From Paracoccaceae bacterium (GTDB lineage Bacteria; Pseudomonadota; Alphaproteobacteria; Rhodobacterales; Rhodobacteraceae), in assembly GCA_029248915.1 (NCBI GenBank), contig JAQWIK010000063.1, positions 1 through 46,447 of the forward strand: a DNA stretch of 46,447 bases. The letters run 5' to 3'. The notes beneath the pieces are model-generated. The model searched no databases, had not been told where the DNA came from, and saw only the letters and a list, made by a program, of their open reading frames with translations. The position numbers and the translations under genes are program-made. Shown here one piece after another: positions 1-9,256 of this stretch (the stretch's first letter is position 1; each line of letters starts with the position of its first letter).

Positions 1-1556
1 TAGCTCCAAAACGTTTCATATCCGTCTACGAACTCAAATGCTGGACCAAGGCTCTCAGATTGCACTGACATCCATAAAGAATTAATGTCCGATGGTGTTA
101 GTTCGCCTCCCTTTCGGGCATCGTGAAGCTTACATTCAAAATCGTAGAAAGCAATTTGTCTCACTACAGTATTAATCATATCTTCAACTTTATTGGCCAA
201 TAACACCTTTCGCTCGTTTTTATCAGATGCGTGATCGAGCATTTGTTGAAATGTTAGCATTTCCCCAAATACAGAAGCCGTTTCAGCAAGTGTAAGTGGT
301 GTCGAAGATAGCATCTGCCCTTGAGAAGAAGCCAAAACCTGGTGAACACCATGACCTAGTTCGTGGGCAAGTGTCATCACGTCACGTGGCTTACCCAGAT
401 AATTCAACATTATGTACGGATGGACATTTGTCACTGTAGGATGAGCGAACGCTCCAGGAGCTTTCCCGGGTTTGACACCCGCATCAATCCAACCTTTACT
501 GAAAAAGGGAGAAATCAAATCTGACATGCGGCTGTCAAAGTTTGCGTATGCACCCGTCACTATAGTTTCGGCTTGATCCCAAGTCACCAACCTATCACTT
601 TCCATGGGCAATGGGGCATTTCTATCCCAAACCTGCATTATTTCAAGTCCAAGCCATTTCCGTTTCAATTCATAATATCGATGACTAATTTTTGGATATG
701 CTTTTACAACTGCATTTCTCAAAGCCTCCACTACCTCTGGTTCAACTTGATTTGCCAAGTGTCGACCCATTTGTGCGGTCGGCATTCCTCTCCAGCGGTC
801 AATTATTTCTTTTTCTTTGGCCTGAGTATTGTGAACCCGAGTAAAAACTTTTATGTTTTTGCTGAATACTCGAGCTAGTTCGTAAGTTGCCTTTTGACGA
901 TTTTCTCGATTTTGGTCAGTTAAAAAATTAAGCGTGGCCTCGATGTTCAATTTCTCGCCACCAATTTTAAATTCTAAACCAGCAATAGTCTCATCAAATA
1001 GTTTTTCCCAGGCATCTCCAACAATCCCAAGGTCATGAAGAAATTTTTCAACTTCATCAGATAGTTGATAAGGTTTTAGGGCTCTTATTTTTTCAAAAAC
1101 TGGCTTGTATCGAAGGAGCTCTTCATTTTCATTCAGTAAACCTTCTAAAAAGGCATCCTCTAGGCTATTTATCTCAAGAGAAAAAAATACTAACTTTGTA
1201 GTATAGACAGTAATTTTTTCTTGCATGTCAGATAAAAATTTTGCGCGGTCAGCATTAGTTGTGTTCTGATAGTAACGAAGCCCAGCATAAGAAATTATAC
1301 GGCCTGAAATCGAACTAATTTTCTCATTTCGAATAATACACTGTAACATTTGATCAGCAGAAAGGAATTTGAGCTTGCCTTGGTATTCATTGGCAAATTC
1401 ATCACATTCTTTTTCCAACCAACTTAAATCACTTACTAATTCTTTTGCATCAGTTGAAGTATAAAGATCATTCAAGTTCCAATCAGGAAGTTGGCCTAAT
1501 TCAGAAGATCCTTTGGAATGTTCAGAATCAAAATTTGGGATTGGAAGTTGTAACAT
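1..1556 (-). CDS. pepF: M3 family oligoendopeptidase F (partial, C-terminus off the left edge)
   Basis: This is a zinc metallopeptidase that cleaves oligopeptides in the cytoplasm. My translation of the minus strand from the ATG at 1556 stays open to base 1, giving 518 residues of an expected 600 or so. The zinc-binding HELGH motif lies at about residues 398-402, followed by the family-typical stretch with ETASVFGE, whose Glu supplies the third zinc ligand. The N-terminal region with WNLNDLY is typical of PepF proteins. The last part of the helical catalytic domain is missing only because the window ends. It lies downstream of the ligase gene on the same strand with a gap of about 60 bases, so it may be co-transcribed, though no functional link is known. 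Confidence 0.93.
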   Translation of the reverse strand, partial: MLQLPIPNFDSEHSKGSSELGQLPDWNLNDLYTSTDAKELVSDLSWLEKECDEFANEYQGKLKFLSADQMLQCIIRNEKISSISGRIISYAGLRYYQNTTNADRAKFLSDMQEKITVYTTKLVFFSLEINSLEDAFLEGLLNENEELLRYKPVFEKIRALKPYQLSDEVEKFLHDLGIVGDAWEKLFDETIAGLEFKIGGEKLNIEATLNFLTDQNRENRQKATYELARVFSKNIKVFTRVHNTQAKEKEIIDRWRGMPTAQMGRHLANQVEPEVVEALRNAVVKAYPKISHRYYELKRKWLGLEIMQVWDRNAPLPMESDRLVTWDQAETIVTGAYANFDSRMSDLISPFFSKGWIDAGVKPGKAPGAFAHPTVTNVHPYIMLNYLGKPRDVMTLAHELGHGVHQVLASSQGQMLSSTPLTLAETASVFGEMLTFQQMLDHASDKNERKVLLANKVEDMINTVVRQIAFYDFECKLHDARKGGELTPSDINSLWMSVQSESLGPAFEFVDGYETFWS

Positions 1557-1618
1557 ATTTTACCTCTACGTTTGTGTATTCTGAGTTATGTAACTGTAAA
1601 AAGAGGCACTACAAGAGA

Positions 1619-3202
1619 TTAAGTCAAAAAAGCTTTGAGATCTTTTAATTTATTTGCATCTTTTGATAATTTATCGTGCCGCCATCTCAACATTCGTGGA
1701 AAACGTAATGCAACTCCTGATTTATGCCTTGTACTTTCGTGGATACCTTCAAAAGCAATTTCAAATACTAATTCTGGATGTACTTGTCGAACAGGTCCAA
1801 ACTTCTGAATTGTGTTTTTCTTAACCCATGATGTAATTCGCCGAAACTCTTCGTCTTTCAACCCCGAGTAGGCTTTCGCGAATGGTACTAGCTGATTGCC
1901 ATCCCAAACAGCGAAAGTATAGTCAGTATAGAGATTTGCTCTTCGACCATGACCTGCCTGGGCATAAATTAACACCCCATCGATTGTAAGTGGGTCCAAT
2001 TTCCATTTCCACCAATCGCCTCTTTTCCTTCCACTATAATAATCACTATTCCTATTTTTTAACATGATACCTTCTGCGCTCTGAGATCTAGACGTTTCTC
2101 TGATGTGCGCTAGGTCGGCCCATGTCTTGCATTCGATTTCCTTTGATAATTTTATCGGTAAATTATTTGGTATGGGATTTATAAGTTCTGTAAGTTTTGA
2201 TCGTCGTGCTTCCAGTTTTTGATTTCGAATATCCATTCCTTTCAATTCTAAAAGATCGTACGCGATTAATATAACAGGAGCCGTCTCAATAAGAGATTTT
2301 GAGACTTTTTTTCTTCCGATACGCTTCTGTAAGATATTGAAATCTAGTGGCTGTTCTCCATCCCACGCCACAATTTCTCCGTCTAAAACTGAACCATCAG
2401 GTATAAACTCCAGTAAGGCTTCCAATTCAGGAAATCTTTCTGTCAAATTTTCTTCACCTCTTGACCAAATAAATAGTTCCTTTGCTCTTTTTATAAATTG
2501 TCCTCTAATTCCATCCCATTTCCACTCTGCAACCCAATCTGATCTTTTTCCTAATTCTAAAGTATCTTTGTCTAATCCGGATGCTAAACAGAAAGGGTAA
2601 GGTCGGCTAATATCTGACTTACGTTCATCATTTATGATAAGGCTATTCCAACTTATTGTATCGGGGTGCCAATTTCCCATTAAGCGCAGTGAAAGTTCAA
2701 ATTCATCAATTTTAGTGATTTTTGAAAGCGCTCTTACAGTTAATTTTTGGCTTACGCCCAATCGAAAACCGCCGGTAATCAATTTGTTAAAAACAAAACG
2801 CTCTTTTCTGTTTAGTGTTGACCATGCGTTTACAACGAAATGGCGTTTTTTTTCTAAGCTTTGTTTTTCTAGCTGTCTAAGTTCTGAAATCCATGCAGTG
2901 AGACTTTTTTCTGAATATCCGTTTTTTTCAGGGGTCAAAAGAGATATGGTTTCGGCCAGGTCACCTATAACTGAGTAAGTATCTTCAACTAACCATGTTG
3001 GCAAATTTGTAACTTCACAAGCCCACTCCCTTAGATATCTTGTACTTATTAATCTTTTTGGTCGGCGGCCTGAAAATAAAGCGATGCACCAAAGTTTATC
3101 TGAGTTACAGGCACTTTTAAAAAAATCCACTACTAACTCTATTTTTTTATTGGTTTTTGTCGTTTGGTCTAAACTGTAAACAAGGTTTGCAAAATTTTTC
3201 AT
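1619..3202 (-). CDS. ATP-dependent DNA ligase, exonuclease-associated family
   Basis: The enzyme seals DNA nicks using ATP through a lysyl-AMP intermediate. The 527-residue protein has an N-terminal ligase domain, then the nucleotidyltransferase motif I KWDGIRG, with the likely adenylated Lys at residue 228. Motif IV-V (EGIMLKN, WWKWKLDP) follows, and then an OB-fold region ending RFPRMLRWRHDK. Length and neighbour match the bacterial ligase family (TIGR04120 type) found with an exonuclease, a DEXH helicase and a phosphoesterase. Only the exonuclease is present here, 14 bases upstream, and the next gene downstream is pepF. The housekeeping NAD-dependent LigA should be elsewhere, so this ligase probably serves repair. 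The start is the ATG at 3202, just after the exonuclease stop. Confidence 0.95.
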   Translation of the reverse strand: MKNFANLVYSLDQTTKTNKKIELVVDFFKSACNSDKLWCIALFSGRRPKRLISTRYLREWACEVTNLPTWLVEDTYSVIGDLAETISLLTPEKNGYSEKSLTAWISELRQLEKQSLEKKRHFVVNAWSTLNRKERFVFNKLITGGFRLGVSQKLTVRALSKITKIDEFELSLRLMGNWHPDTISWNSLIINDERKSDISRPYPFCLASGLDKDTLELGKRSDWVAEWKWDGIRGQFIKRAKELFIWSRGEENLTERFPELEALLEFIPDGSVLDGEIVAWDGEQPLDFNILQKRIGRKKVSKSLIETAPVILIAYDLLELKGMDIRNQKLEARRSKLTELINPIPNNLPIKLSKEIECKTWADLAHIRETSRSQSAEGIMLKNRNSDYYSGRKRGDWWKWKLDPLTIDGVLIYAQAGHGRRANLYTDYTFAVWDGNQLVPFAKAYSGLKDEEFRRITSWVKKNTIQKFGPVRQVHPELVFEIAFEGIHESTRHKSGVALRFPRMLRWRHDKLSKDANKLKDLKAFLT

Positions 3203-3216
3203 AATTTCAATTAAAC

Positions 3217-4209
3217 TTAAATGTCTTGTTCCGCTGTCGCAAATTCTGTATTTACGATTGAGGCATCTAAGCCTTTAAACCTGAGCCATTTTGAAAAACT
3301 GTCTGTATATCCATGAGTTACAAAAATTTTTTCAGCTTCCGTCTCTTTAATTGACAGGTTTAGCCCAGCCCAGTCTGCGTGATCGGAAATCACAAATCCT
3401 TTATCTGCTGCTCGTCGTCTCTTTATTCCTCTTATCGCCATCCAGCCACTTGCATATCCTACAGAAATTTTTCCAAATTTTTTGATCCAAGAAGAGGACA
3501 GGGCAGAAGGTGGTGCTAAGACGATAGCATTTTTAAAATCATTTAAATTTAGTTTCGATGAGACAAGGGTTGTTTCTGGAATTGTTATTTTTTGTTGACG
3601 CATTATTTGGTTCGTTTTTTCTATAGCGCCATGCGTGAGTATTGACCCAATATTGCTATCTATGCCCGATATTAAACGTTGGGCCTTTCCTAGACCATAA
3701 GCTGCCAAAATAGGTGTGATACCTTCACTAATGCACTGAAGCCACCAATTATTAATTTCTCGAAATATTTCTTCCTGTGGAAGCCAATTAAAGGCAGGCA
3801 AGCCAAAAGTACATTCACTTATAAAGCTATGACATTTTATGGGCTTAAAAGGTGTGGATAGCCCGTCGTCTTCTACTTTATAATCGCCCGATACAACCCA
3901 CCGTTCCCCTTTTATTTCAGCTAAAATTTGGGCAGATCCAGGAACATGACCTGCCGGGTGAAAACTAATTTTTACTCCATTTAAATTTATTTCTTCTTCA
4001 TAGGATATGGTCTCAATTTTAACGTCACCAAGTCTATGACGAATAACAGGAGCGGCGATATCAGTACAAAGGTATTTTTTGCTGCCGTATCTTGCGTGAT
4101 CTGAATGCCCGTGGGTAATGAGCGCTCTTTCTACAGGACGCCAAGGGTCAATGAAGAAGTCACCCTGACGACAATATATACCCTGTGGTCTAAATTCTAA
4201 AACAGACAT
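3217..4209 (-). CDS. DNA ligase-associated exonuclease, metallo-beta-lactamase fold
   Basis: This is a predicted nuclease of the beta-CASP/metallo-beta-lactamase superfamily that works with the downstream DNA ligase. The metal-binding HGHSDH motif follows the family signature FFIDPWRPVERALITHG near the N-terminus. Further metal ligands lie in HPAGHVPGS, VSGDY and, near the C-terminus, SDHADW and THGY. I chose the ATG at 4209 (330 residues) because family members begin close to the FRPQGIYC stretch. An in-frame ATG at 4248 would add 13 residues, overlap the divergent aldolase promoter region and is less likely. The ligase gene starts 14 bases after its stop, so the two are almost certainly one operon. 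Its activity is inferred from the family. Confidence 0.92.
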   Translation of the reverse strand: MSVLEFRPQGIYCRQGDFFIDPWRPVERALITHGHSDHARYGSKKYLCTDIAAPVIRHRLGDVKIETISYEEEINLNGVKISFHPAGHVPGSAQILAEIKGERWVVSGDYKVEDDGLSTPFKPIKCHSFISECTFGLPAFNWLPQEEIFREINNWWLQCISEGITPILAAYGLGKAQRLISGIDSNIGSILTHGAIEKTNQIMRQQKITIPETTLVSSKLNLNDFKNAIVLAPPSALSSSWIKKFGKISVGYASGWMAIRGIKRRRAADKGFVISDHADWAGLNLSIKETEAEKIFVTHGYTDSFSKWLRFKGLDASIVNTEFATAEQDI

Positions 4210-4291
4210 GGTTTGAATATAGAGTTTGAGCTTAGGCTTGCCATTCAAAATTCCTATTGTAGTCTGGAACAGTTATAATTTGAGGTTCGAT

Positions 4292-5059
4292 ATGTCCAAT
4301 ATAAGCAGTTTTAAACAAAAAATGTTGTCTGGTGAAATTTTGGCTGGAACATTTTTAAAGACACCCAACTATATACTTGTGGAAGTACTTGCTCAGAGCA
4401 AACTTGATTTCATATGCTTAGACGCTGAGCACTCTCCGTTTGATCGTGCTGCATTGGATCAATGTTTATCTATTTCAAGGGCTTTAGATTTTCCTGTCTT
4501 AGTACGAGTAGGTGAAGGCTCGGCCAAAGAAATTTTATGGGCTTTGGATTGTGGAGCTGTTGGTTTGGTAATCCCTCATGTTGATACTGTTGAGAAAGCA
4601 AAATTTGCCTCCAAATCCGCTCGATATGGTTTAGGTGGGCGTGGTTTTGCTGGCTCAACACGCTGGGCTGGTTACGCAACTGAACATATGCCTTCGATTA
4701 TAAAGCGATCTTTTGAAGAAACACTAGTGTTAGCACAGATAGAAGAGCCTGCCGGTGTAGATTCAGCCTCAGAAATAGCAGCCATCCCCGGTATTGATGG
4801 GCTTTTCGTAGGGCCAGCTGACTTGTCTGTGGGATATGGATATGATCATCAAAACTCAGATGAACTTAAAACGGCGTTAATCTCTGTTGGTGAGGCGGCG
4901 CGCAAGGAGAATAAAACATTCGTTTCTTTTGTTCCCAGTCCAGAAAAAGCCCGTGAGTGGATGCAAGATTTTGGTATAACGATGTTTTTTATTTCTTCTG
5001 AGCACAATTGGCTTCGAGATGCAGCAAATGCTGTTGCGGATAAAGTACACGAAACCTGA
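4292..5059 (+). CDS. HpcH/HpaI family aldolase
   Basis: This is a class II, metal-dependent pyruvate aldolase of the HpaI type, which reversibly splits 2-keto-3-deoxy acids or related 4-hydroxy-2-oxo acids into pyruvate and an aldehyde. The 255-residue TIM-barrel protein shows the catalytic His in LDAEHSP (residue 47), the Arg-containing VLVRVG, a metal-binding Glu in QIEEP and the GLFVGPADLS stretch with the metal-binding Asp. The exact substrate cannot be read from the sequence; candidates include keto-deoxy sugar acids and aromatic breakdown products. The ATG at 4292 is preceded by GAGG at 4282-4285. A longer in-frame form from 4226 would overlap the divergent exonuclease's upstream region. 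It stands alone, converging with the next gene. Confidence 0.9.
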   Translation: MSNISSFKQKMLSGEILAGTFLKTPNYILVEVLAQSKLDFICLDAEHSPFDRAALDQCLSISRALDFPVLVRVGEGSAKEILWALDCGAVGLVIPHVDTVEKAKFASKSARYGLGGRGFAGSTRWAGYATEHMPSIIKRSFEETLVLAQIEEPAGVDSASEIAAIPGIDGLFVGPADLSVGYGYDHQNSDELKTALISVGEAARKENKTFVSFVPSPEKAREWMQDFGITMFFISSEHNWLRDAANAVADKVHET

Positions 5060-5066
5060 TAGAACT

Positions 5067-6023
5067 TTAAGAAATAATTAACTGTTCATTAGATTGAAAA
5101 AACGAAACAATCTTTTGAATAACATATTCCTGGGTTGCAATATCTTCCATTAATATTTCATGTCTTGCAGAATGCATAAAATGTAAAATACCATTAGGCC
5201 AGACATTCATTCGATTATATATGCGAGCGGAATCAACAAGTCGTTCATCCTCGGCTAAGAAAGTGATACATGGAATTTTGGGGCTTGGTAATTTTGAAAG
5301 TTGAAATGTTTCCTTTAAAGCAGAATTGACCCATCTTACACTTGGCCCACCTAACTTGAGAGAAGGGTACTTGGTGACTTGTCCAAGTAAGTAATGCCAC
5401 ATGTCTTCGTCTTTAGTTAGAGCATTTTTATCAAAACTTCCATCAAGATATCCTTTTTCACTTCTTGTCGGAGCAAAATTTCCATCTATTTTTAGAATTC
5501 TTGCTAGGTTTCCATAAAGGTGTGCAAAGATACGGAGGGCAGGGCTTAGCTTTATACCCCACATAGGACATGAAAAGGCAACGGCATTAAAATGTTTATT
5601 TTCATGAAGGTTTCTGAGAAGGATGGCTCCCCCCATCGAGTGTCCTAAGACAAACCAAGGTTTGGGGAGATCAAAATTTTGAGCCCATTCGATAACAGCA
5701 TCAAAATCCTTTAAGTAGTCGGAAAATGTTTCAATATGCCCTAGTAAAGGGTTTGGCGTTAATCGATCGGCAAGGCCGTGGCCTCTCCAATCCAATGACA
5801 CAGACGAGTATCCATGTTTCGAGAAGAGTTTTGCAGTTTTGCCATATTTTTCGATATATTCGGAATATCCAGGACAAATAAAAACTGTTCCTATAGGCGT
5901 CTTTGCGCTCCAAAGCCCAACCCTTATTCTTATCTTATCTTTTGTAACTACCCAATTAGCTACGTATTCTGAAGGTCCATTTGAAACATCATTGAAAAGA
6001 GGGCTTTGTTTAAAATTTTTCAA
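5067..6023 (-). CDS. alpha/beta hydrolase, lysophospholipase/monoacylglycerol lipase type
   Basis: This is a serine hydrolase of the Hydrolase_4 family (lysophospholipase or monoacylglycerol lipase-like), probably acting on lipid esters. The 318-residue protein has the oxyanion-side HG-like PGYSEY segment, the YSSVSLDWRGHG stretch, and the nucleophile elbow GHSMGG with Ser129. The likely acid is in FLAEDERLVD and the catalytic His in SARHEIL near the C-terminus, so the triad looks complete. The start is a TTG that overlaps the TGA of the upstream SCP2-like gene (TTGA), with no clear Shine-Dalgarno sequence, which suggests translational coupling. Coupling to a lipid-binding protein fits a lipid substrate, but that is inference. 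Confidence 0.88.
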   Translation of the reverse strand: MKNFKQSPLFNDVSNGPSEYVANWVVTKDKIRIRVGLWSAKTPIGTVFICPGYSEYIEKYGKTAKLFSKHGYSSVSLDWRGHGLADRLTPNPLLGHIETFSDYLKDFDAVIEWAQNFDLPKPWFVLGHSMGGAILLRNLHENKHFNAVAFSCPMWGIKLSPALRIFAHLYGNLARILKIDGNFAPTRSEKGYLDGSFDKNALTKDEDMWHYLLGQVTKYPSLKLGGPSVRWVNSALKETFQLSKLPSPKIPCITFLAEDERLVDSARIYNRMNVWPNGILHFMHSARHEILMEDIATQEYVIQKIVSFFQSNEQLIIS

Positions 6024-6310
6024 CTTAAAACTGAAGCGAGCCGCATCGCGGTACTCATATCGCCATCAAGTTGTAATCGGCCCGTCATAAATGCAGAAGT
6101 TGAGTCCAAATCACCTTCTAAAATTTCTTGAAAGGTTTCTAAGCTTGCCGAAAGAGTGACGTCCGTCTCGTCATTAGAAACTCTAACACCGGAAGAATCA
6201 ATTATGATCGAACCTTCATTTTCAATTTCAAATTTTGCAGACCCATCAAACATGGAACCCTCAAGTTTTTTTTCAATCGCCGTAACCGCTTCATCCATTA
6301 TATACGTCAT
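6020..6310 (-). CDS. SCP2 sterol-binding domain family protein
   Basis: This small soluble protein (96 residues) consists of one SCP2-like lipid-binding domain. It shows the expected succession: an acidic amphipathic helix with AVTAIEKKL, beta strands with AKFEIENEGSIIID and ETDVTLSASLETF, and the closing helix with MTGRLQLDGDMSTAMRLASVL. SCP2-domain proteins hold fatty acyl-CoAs, phospholipids or sterols in a hydrophobic tunnel; bacteria rarely have sterols, so the ligand is probably a fatty-acyl compound. I start at the ATG at 6310 because AAGGA sits 8 bases upstream; an ATG at 6343 has no such support. It overlaps the downstream hydrolase by 4 bases, so both should be made together. Confidence 0.9.
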   Translation of the reverse strand: MTYIMDEAVTAIEKKLEGSMFDGSAKFEIENEGSIIIDSSGVRVSNDETDVTLSASLETFQEILEGDLDSTSAFMTGRLQLDGDMSTAMRLASVLS

Positions 6311-6489
6311 TTTTATTTTCCTTTTTGCATTATCGCGCCGCAATAGTTACCTGGCGAATGAAATAGTTGCTTATTCAGAGCACAAGTGCTGTTAAGATCG
6401 CTGTACACTAAACAAATTCCTAGTTAATCAAAGCATGTAATGAAACACAACTGCGCAATCAAAAATTTTAATTTTGTTTTGAGATCTCT

Positions 6490-9237
6490 ATGAGATTTGA
6501 TAGCCGGATTGTAGCCGTTTTAGGGCCGACCAACACTGGGAAAACGCACTATGCGATAGAGCGGATGTTAGGTTATAAGTCGGGAATAATTGGCCTTCCT
6601 TTAAGGCTATTGGCTAGAGAAGTTTATGATAAAATTTCTAAGATTCGTGGTTCGTCATGCGTGGCTCTCGTAACTGGAGAAGAACGGATCGTACCGGTTG
6701 GGGCAAAGTATTGGGTATGCACAGTTGAAGCTATGCCTGAAAATTTATCTGTAGAATGTTTAATTGTAGATGAAATACAACTAAGCGCGGACCCAGAGCG
6801 TGGTCATATTTTTACCGATCGGCTCCTTAAATCCAGAGGAAGATTAGAAACAATGTTTCTCGGTGCCGAGACAATGAGGGGGCCGATTAAAAGTCTTATT
6901 CCTGATATTATAATGCAAAGCCGGCAGCGAATGAGCAATCTCACGTATTCCGGTTCCAAAAAGATAAGTCGTATGCCACCGAGAAGCGCTATAGTCAGTT
7001 TTTCCGTTGATAACGTTTACGGAATTGCAGAATTAATTCGGCGCCAAAAGGGTGGAGCAGCAGTGGTTATGGGAGCTCTTAGTCCTCGAACGAGAAATGC
7101 ACAGGTTGAATTATATCAAAATGGAGACGTCGATTATCTTGTAGCAACTGATGCTATTGGCATGGGGTTAAACCTAGATGTTAATCATGTTGCCTTTTCG
7201 TCAATCTCAAAATTTGATGGAAGAACTATGCGCTTTCTTGCGCCGAATGAATTGGCTCAAATAGCTGGAAGAGCTGGTCGTGGAATGAGAGATGGCAGTT
7301 TCGGTGAAACGGGTGAAGTGTCTTCTTTGGATGAGGATGTAGTAAAAGCAATCGTGGAACACCGATTCAAACCTTTAAAGAAACTCATGTGGCGTAATTC
7401 AGAATTATCTTTTGCTACTATCGAGACGCTTATTCATTCTCTAGACGAGAAAAAAGAGAGCGAAGTCCTTGTAAAAGCCAGAGAAGCAGATGATTTTATC
7501 GCTTTAAAAACATTGGCGCAAAGTCCTGATTTGCAGATTAGGATGAATGATATAGCGTCGATAAAGCTATTATGGGATGTTTGTAAAACTCCAGATTTTA
7601 GAAGTATAAGCAGTGTTGAACACGCTAATTTACTAGAAGAAATATTTAAATTTCTTCATGAGTTTTCTGCCATACCTGACGATTGGTTTGGGCAGCATGT
7701 GAAACGTCTAGACAGAACAGATGGGGACATAGATGTTTTGTCTAAAAGACTAGCATTTATAAGGACATGGACCTATGTTGCACAAAGACAAAGTTGGCTT
7801 CATGATGAGATTCACTGGCGCGGGGTGACTCGGGCAGTGGAAGACCGGTTATCTGACGCTCTGCATGAGCGTCTTACACAAAGATTTGTAGATCGGCGCA
7901 CATCAGTTTTGCTGCGCCGGCTTAAACAGAAGGAGGCCCTCTTGGCCGAAGTAAATGAAAATGGTGAAGTGACCGTTGAGGGTGAATTTGTTGGTAAATT
8001 AGCCGGCTTTAGATTTCAGCAGGATAAGGAAACCAACGCCCAAGAAGCCAAAACCATTAAATCAGCATCCTTGCAAGCACTTATCCCGCACTTCAATCTA
8101 AGAGCAGATAGGCTCTACAATGCTCCAGACACAGAAATTGATTTTACTGAGCAAGGTGGATTGATGTGGGGTGACCAAGCCGTTGGGAAGTTGATCGCTG
8201 GTGACGATATAATGCGCCCAAAAGTAACAGCTTTTGTAGACAGTGAAGCTGGAACAGAAGTGCTGAACAAAGTGGAACGCCGGCTCCAACATTTTGTAGA
8301 CCGTAAAGTAAATTTACTCTTTGAACCTCTTATGAACTTACAGAACGATAAAGATTTAACAGGCTTGGCAAGAGGTTTTGGTTTTCAACTTTATGAAAGT
8401 CTTGGTATTTTAAGAAGACAAAATGTTTCAGAAGAGGTTAAATCACTTGAGCAGGATGCACGCGCTCTGCTTAGAAAACACGGAGTTAGGTTCGGTCAAT
8501 TTACAGTGTTTATGCCTTTGTTGCTAAAGCCAGCCCCAACTCGCTTAAGACTTGTTTTGTGGTCGCTGTCAAAAAAGTTAGATGAATTCCCTGAAGCTCC
8601 ACCCCCAGGATTAGTGACAGTGCCTGTTAACACAGAAGCACCTGAACAATATGATGATATGTCGGGCTATCGAAACGCAGGAGAGCGAGCTATTAGAATT
8701 GATATGCTTGAGCGTTTGGCGGACTTGCTGAGAGTAGAAGATAGCCGTCACGGCTTTGAAGCTAGTGCAGATATGTTGTCAATAACTGGAATGACACTGC
8801 AACAATTTTCTAATTTGATGGAAGGGTTGGGATATTCAGCTGAAAAAGCTGAAAGAGAGAAAATAAAAACAATTAATATTTCCGAAGTTTCTGAACAAGA
8901 AAAGTCAATTGAAGGTCTGCAAAATGCAGAAAGTAGTGCACAGTCTGAAGCCACGGAAGATCGAGAAGAGCCGGAAGAAGAGAGGGAAATTGAGACTTTT
9001 TACACCTTTAAATGGATCAGTAAGCCAATTAACAATAGACGGCAAAACAAAGAGATACTGTCCAAACAAAAAGATGGTGAAAATGGGAAGTCAAAATCCA
9101 GAAAAAAACCAAATAAAAAACCAAAATTAAAACCTGACCAGCCAAAAATTTTTGAGGCACGCCCGCAAAAACAAAATAAAATTGACCCTGACAACCCGTT
9201 TGCTGCCGCCTTAATGGATTTTTCAAAAAAAAATTGA
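6490..9237 (+). CDS. SUV3-like superfamily 2 helicase
   Basis: This is a large (915-residue) helicase related to the mitochondrial RNA helicase SUV3 and to alphaproteobacterial helicases of unclear role. Walker A is GPTNTGKT at residues 12-19, motif II is DEIQ at 94-97, and motif VI is QIAGRAGRG. The GATDAIGMGLNLD-type motif V (seen as VATDAIGMGLNL) is present. The middle of the protein is helical and includes the SUV3-like stretch LLFEPLMNL. The C-terminal 110 or so residues are low complexity: an acidic Glu-rich segment followed by a Lys-rich one, ending PFAAALMDFSKKN, probably a disordered RNA-binding tail. The S4 gene starts 19 bases downstream. RNA unwinding is inferred from the family. 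Confidence 0.92.
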   Translation: MRFDSRIVAVLGPTNTGKTHYAIERMLGYKSGIIGLPLRLLAREVYDKISKIRGSSCVALVTGEERIVPVGAKYWVCTVEAMPENLSVECLIVDEIQLSADPERGHIFTDRLLKSRGRLETMFLGAETMRGPIKSLIPDIIMQSRQRMSNLTYSGSKKISRMPPRSAIVSFSVDNVYGIAELIRRQKGGAAVVMGALSPRTRNAQVELYQNGDVDYLVATDAIGMGLNLDVNHVAFSSISKFDGRTMRFLAPNELAQIAGRAGRGMRDGSFGETGEVSSLDEDVVKAIVEHRFKPLKKLMWRNSELSFATIETLIHSLDEKKESEVLVKAREADDFIALKTLAQSPDLQIRMNDIASIKLLWDVCKTPDFRSISSVEHANLLEEIFKFLHEFSAIPDDWFGQHVKRLDRTDGDIDVLSKRLAFIRTWTYVAQRQSWLHDEIHWRGVTRAVEDRLSDALHERLTQRFVDRRTSVLLRRLKQKEALLAEVNENGEVTVEGEFVGKLAGFRFQQDKETNAQEAKTIKSASLQALIPHFNLRADRLYNAPDTEIDFTEQGGLMWGDQAVGKLIAGDDIMRPKVTAFVDSEAGTEVLNKVERRLQHFVDRKVNLLFEPLMNLQNDKDLTGLARGFGFQLYESLGILRRQNVSEEVKSLEQDARALLRKHGVRFGQFTVFMPLLLKPAPTRLRLVLWSLSKKLDEFPEAPPPGLVTVPVNTEAPEQYDDMSGYRNAGERAIRIDMLERLADLLRVEDSRHGFEASADMLSITGMTLQQFSNLMEGLGYSAEKAEREKIKTINISEVSEQEKSIEGLQNAESSAQSEATEDREEPEEEREIETFYTFKWISKPINNRRQNKEILSKQKDGENGKSKSRKKPNKKPKLKPDQPKIFEARPQKQNKIDPDNPFAAALMDFSKKN

Positions 9238-9256
9238 GGGTACTCAAAAAGAGCAA

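Noticed and set aside
573-878. A 101-codon plus-strand open frame inside pepF
   Set aside because: It is the shadow of the clearly coding minus-strand peptidase gene.
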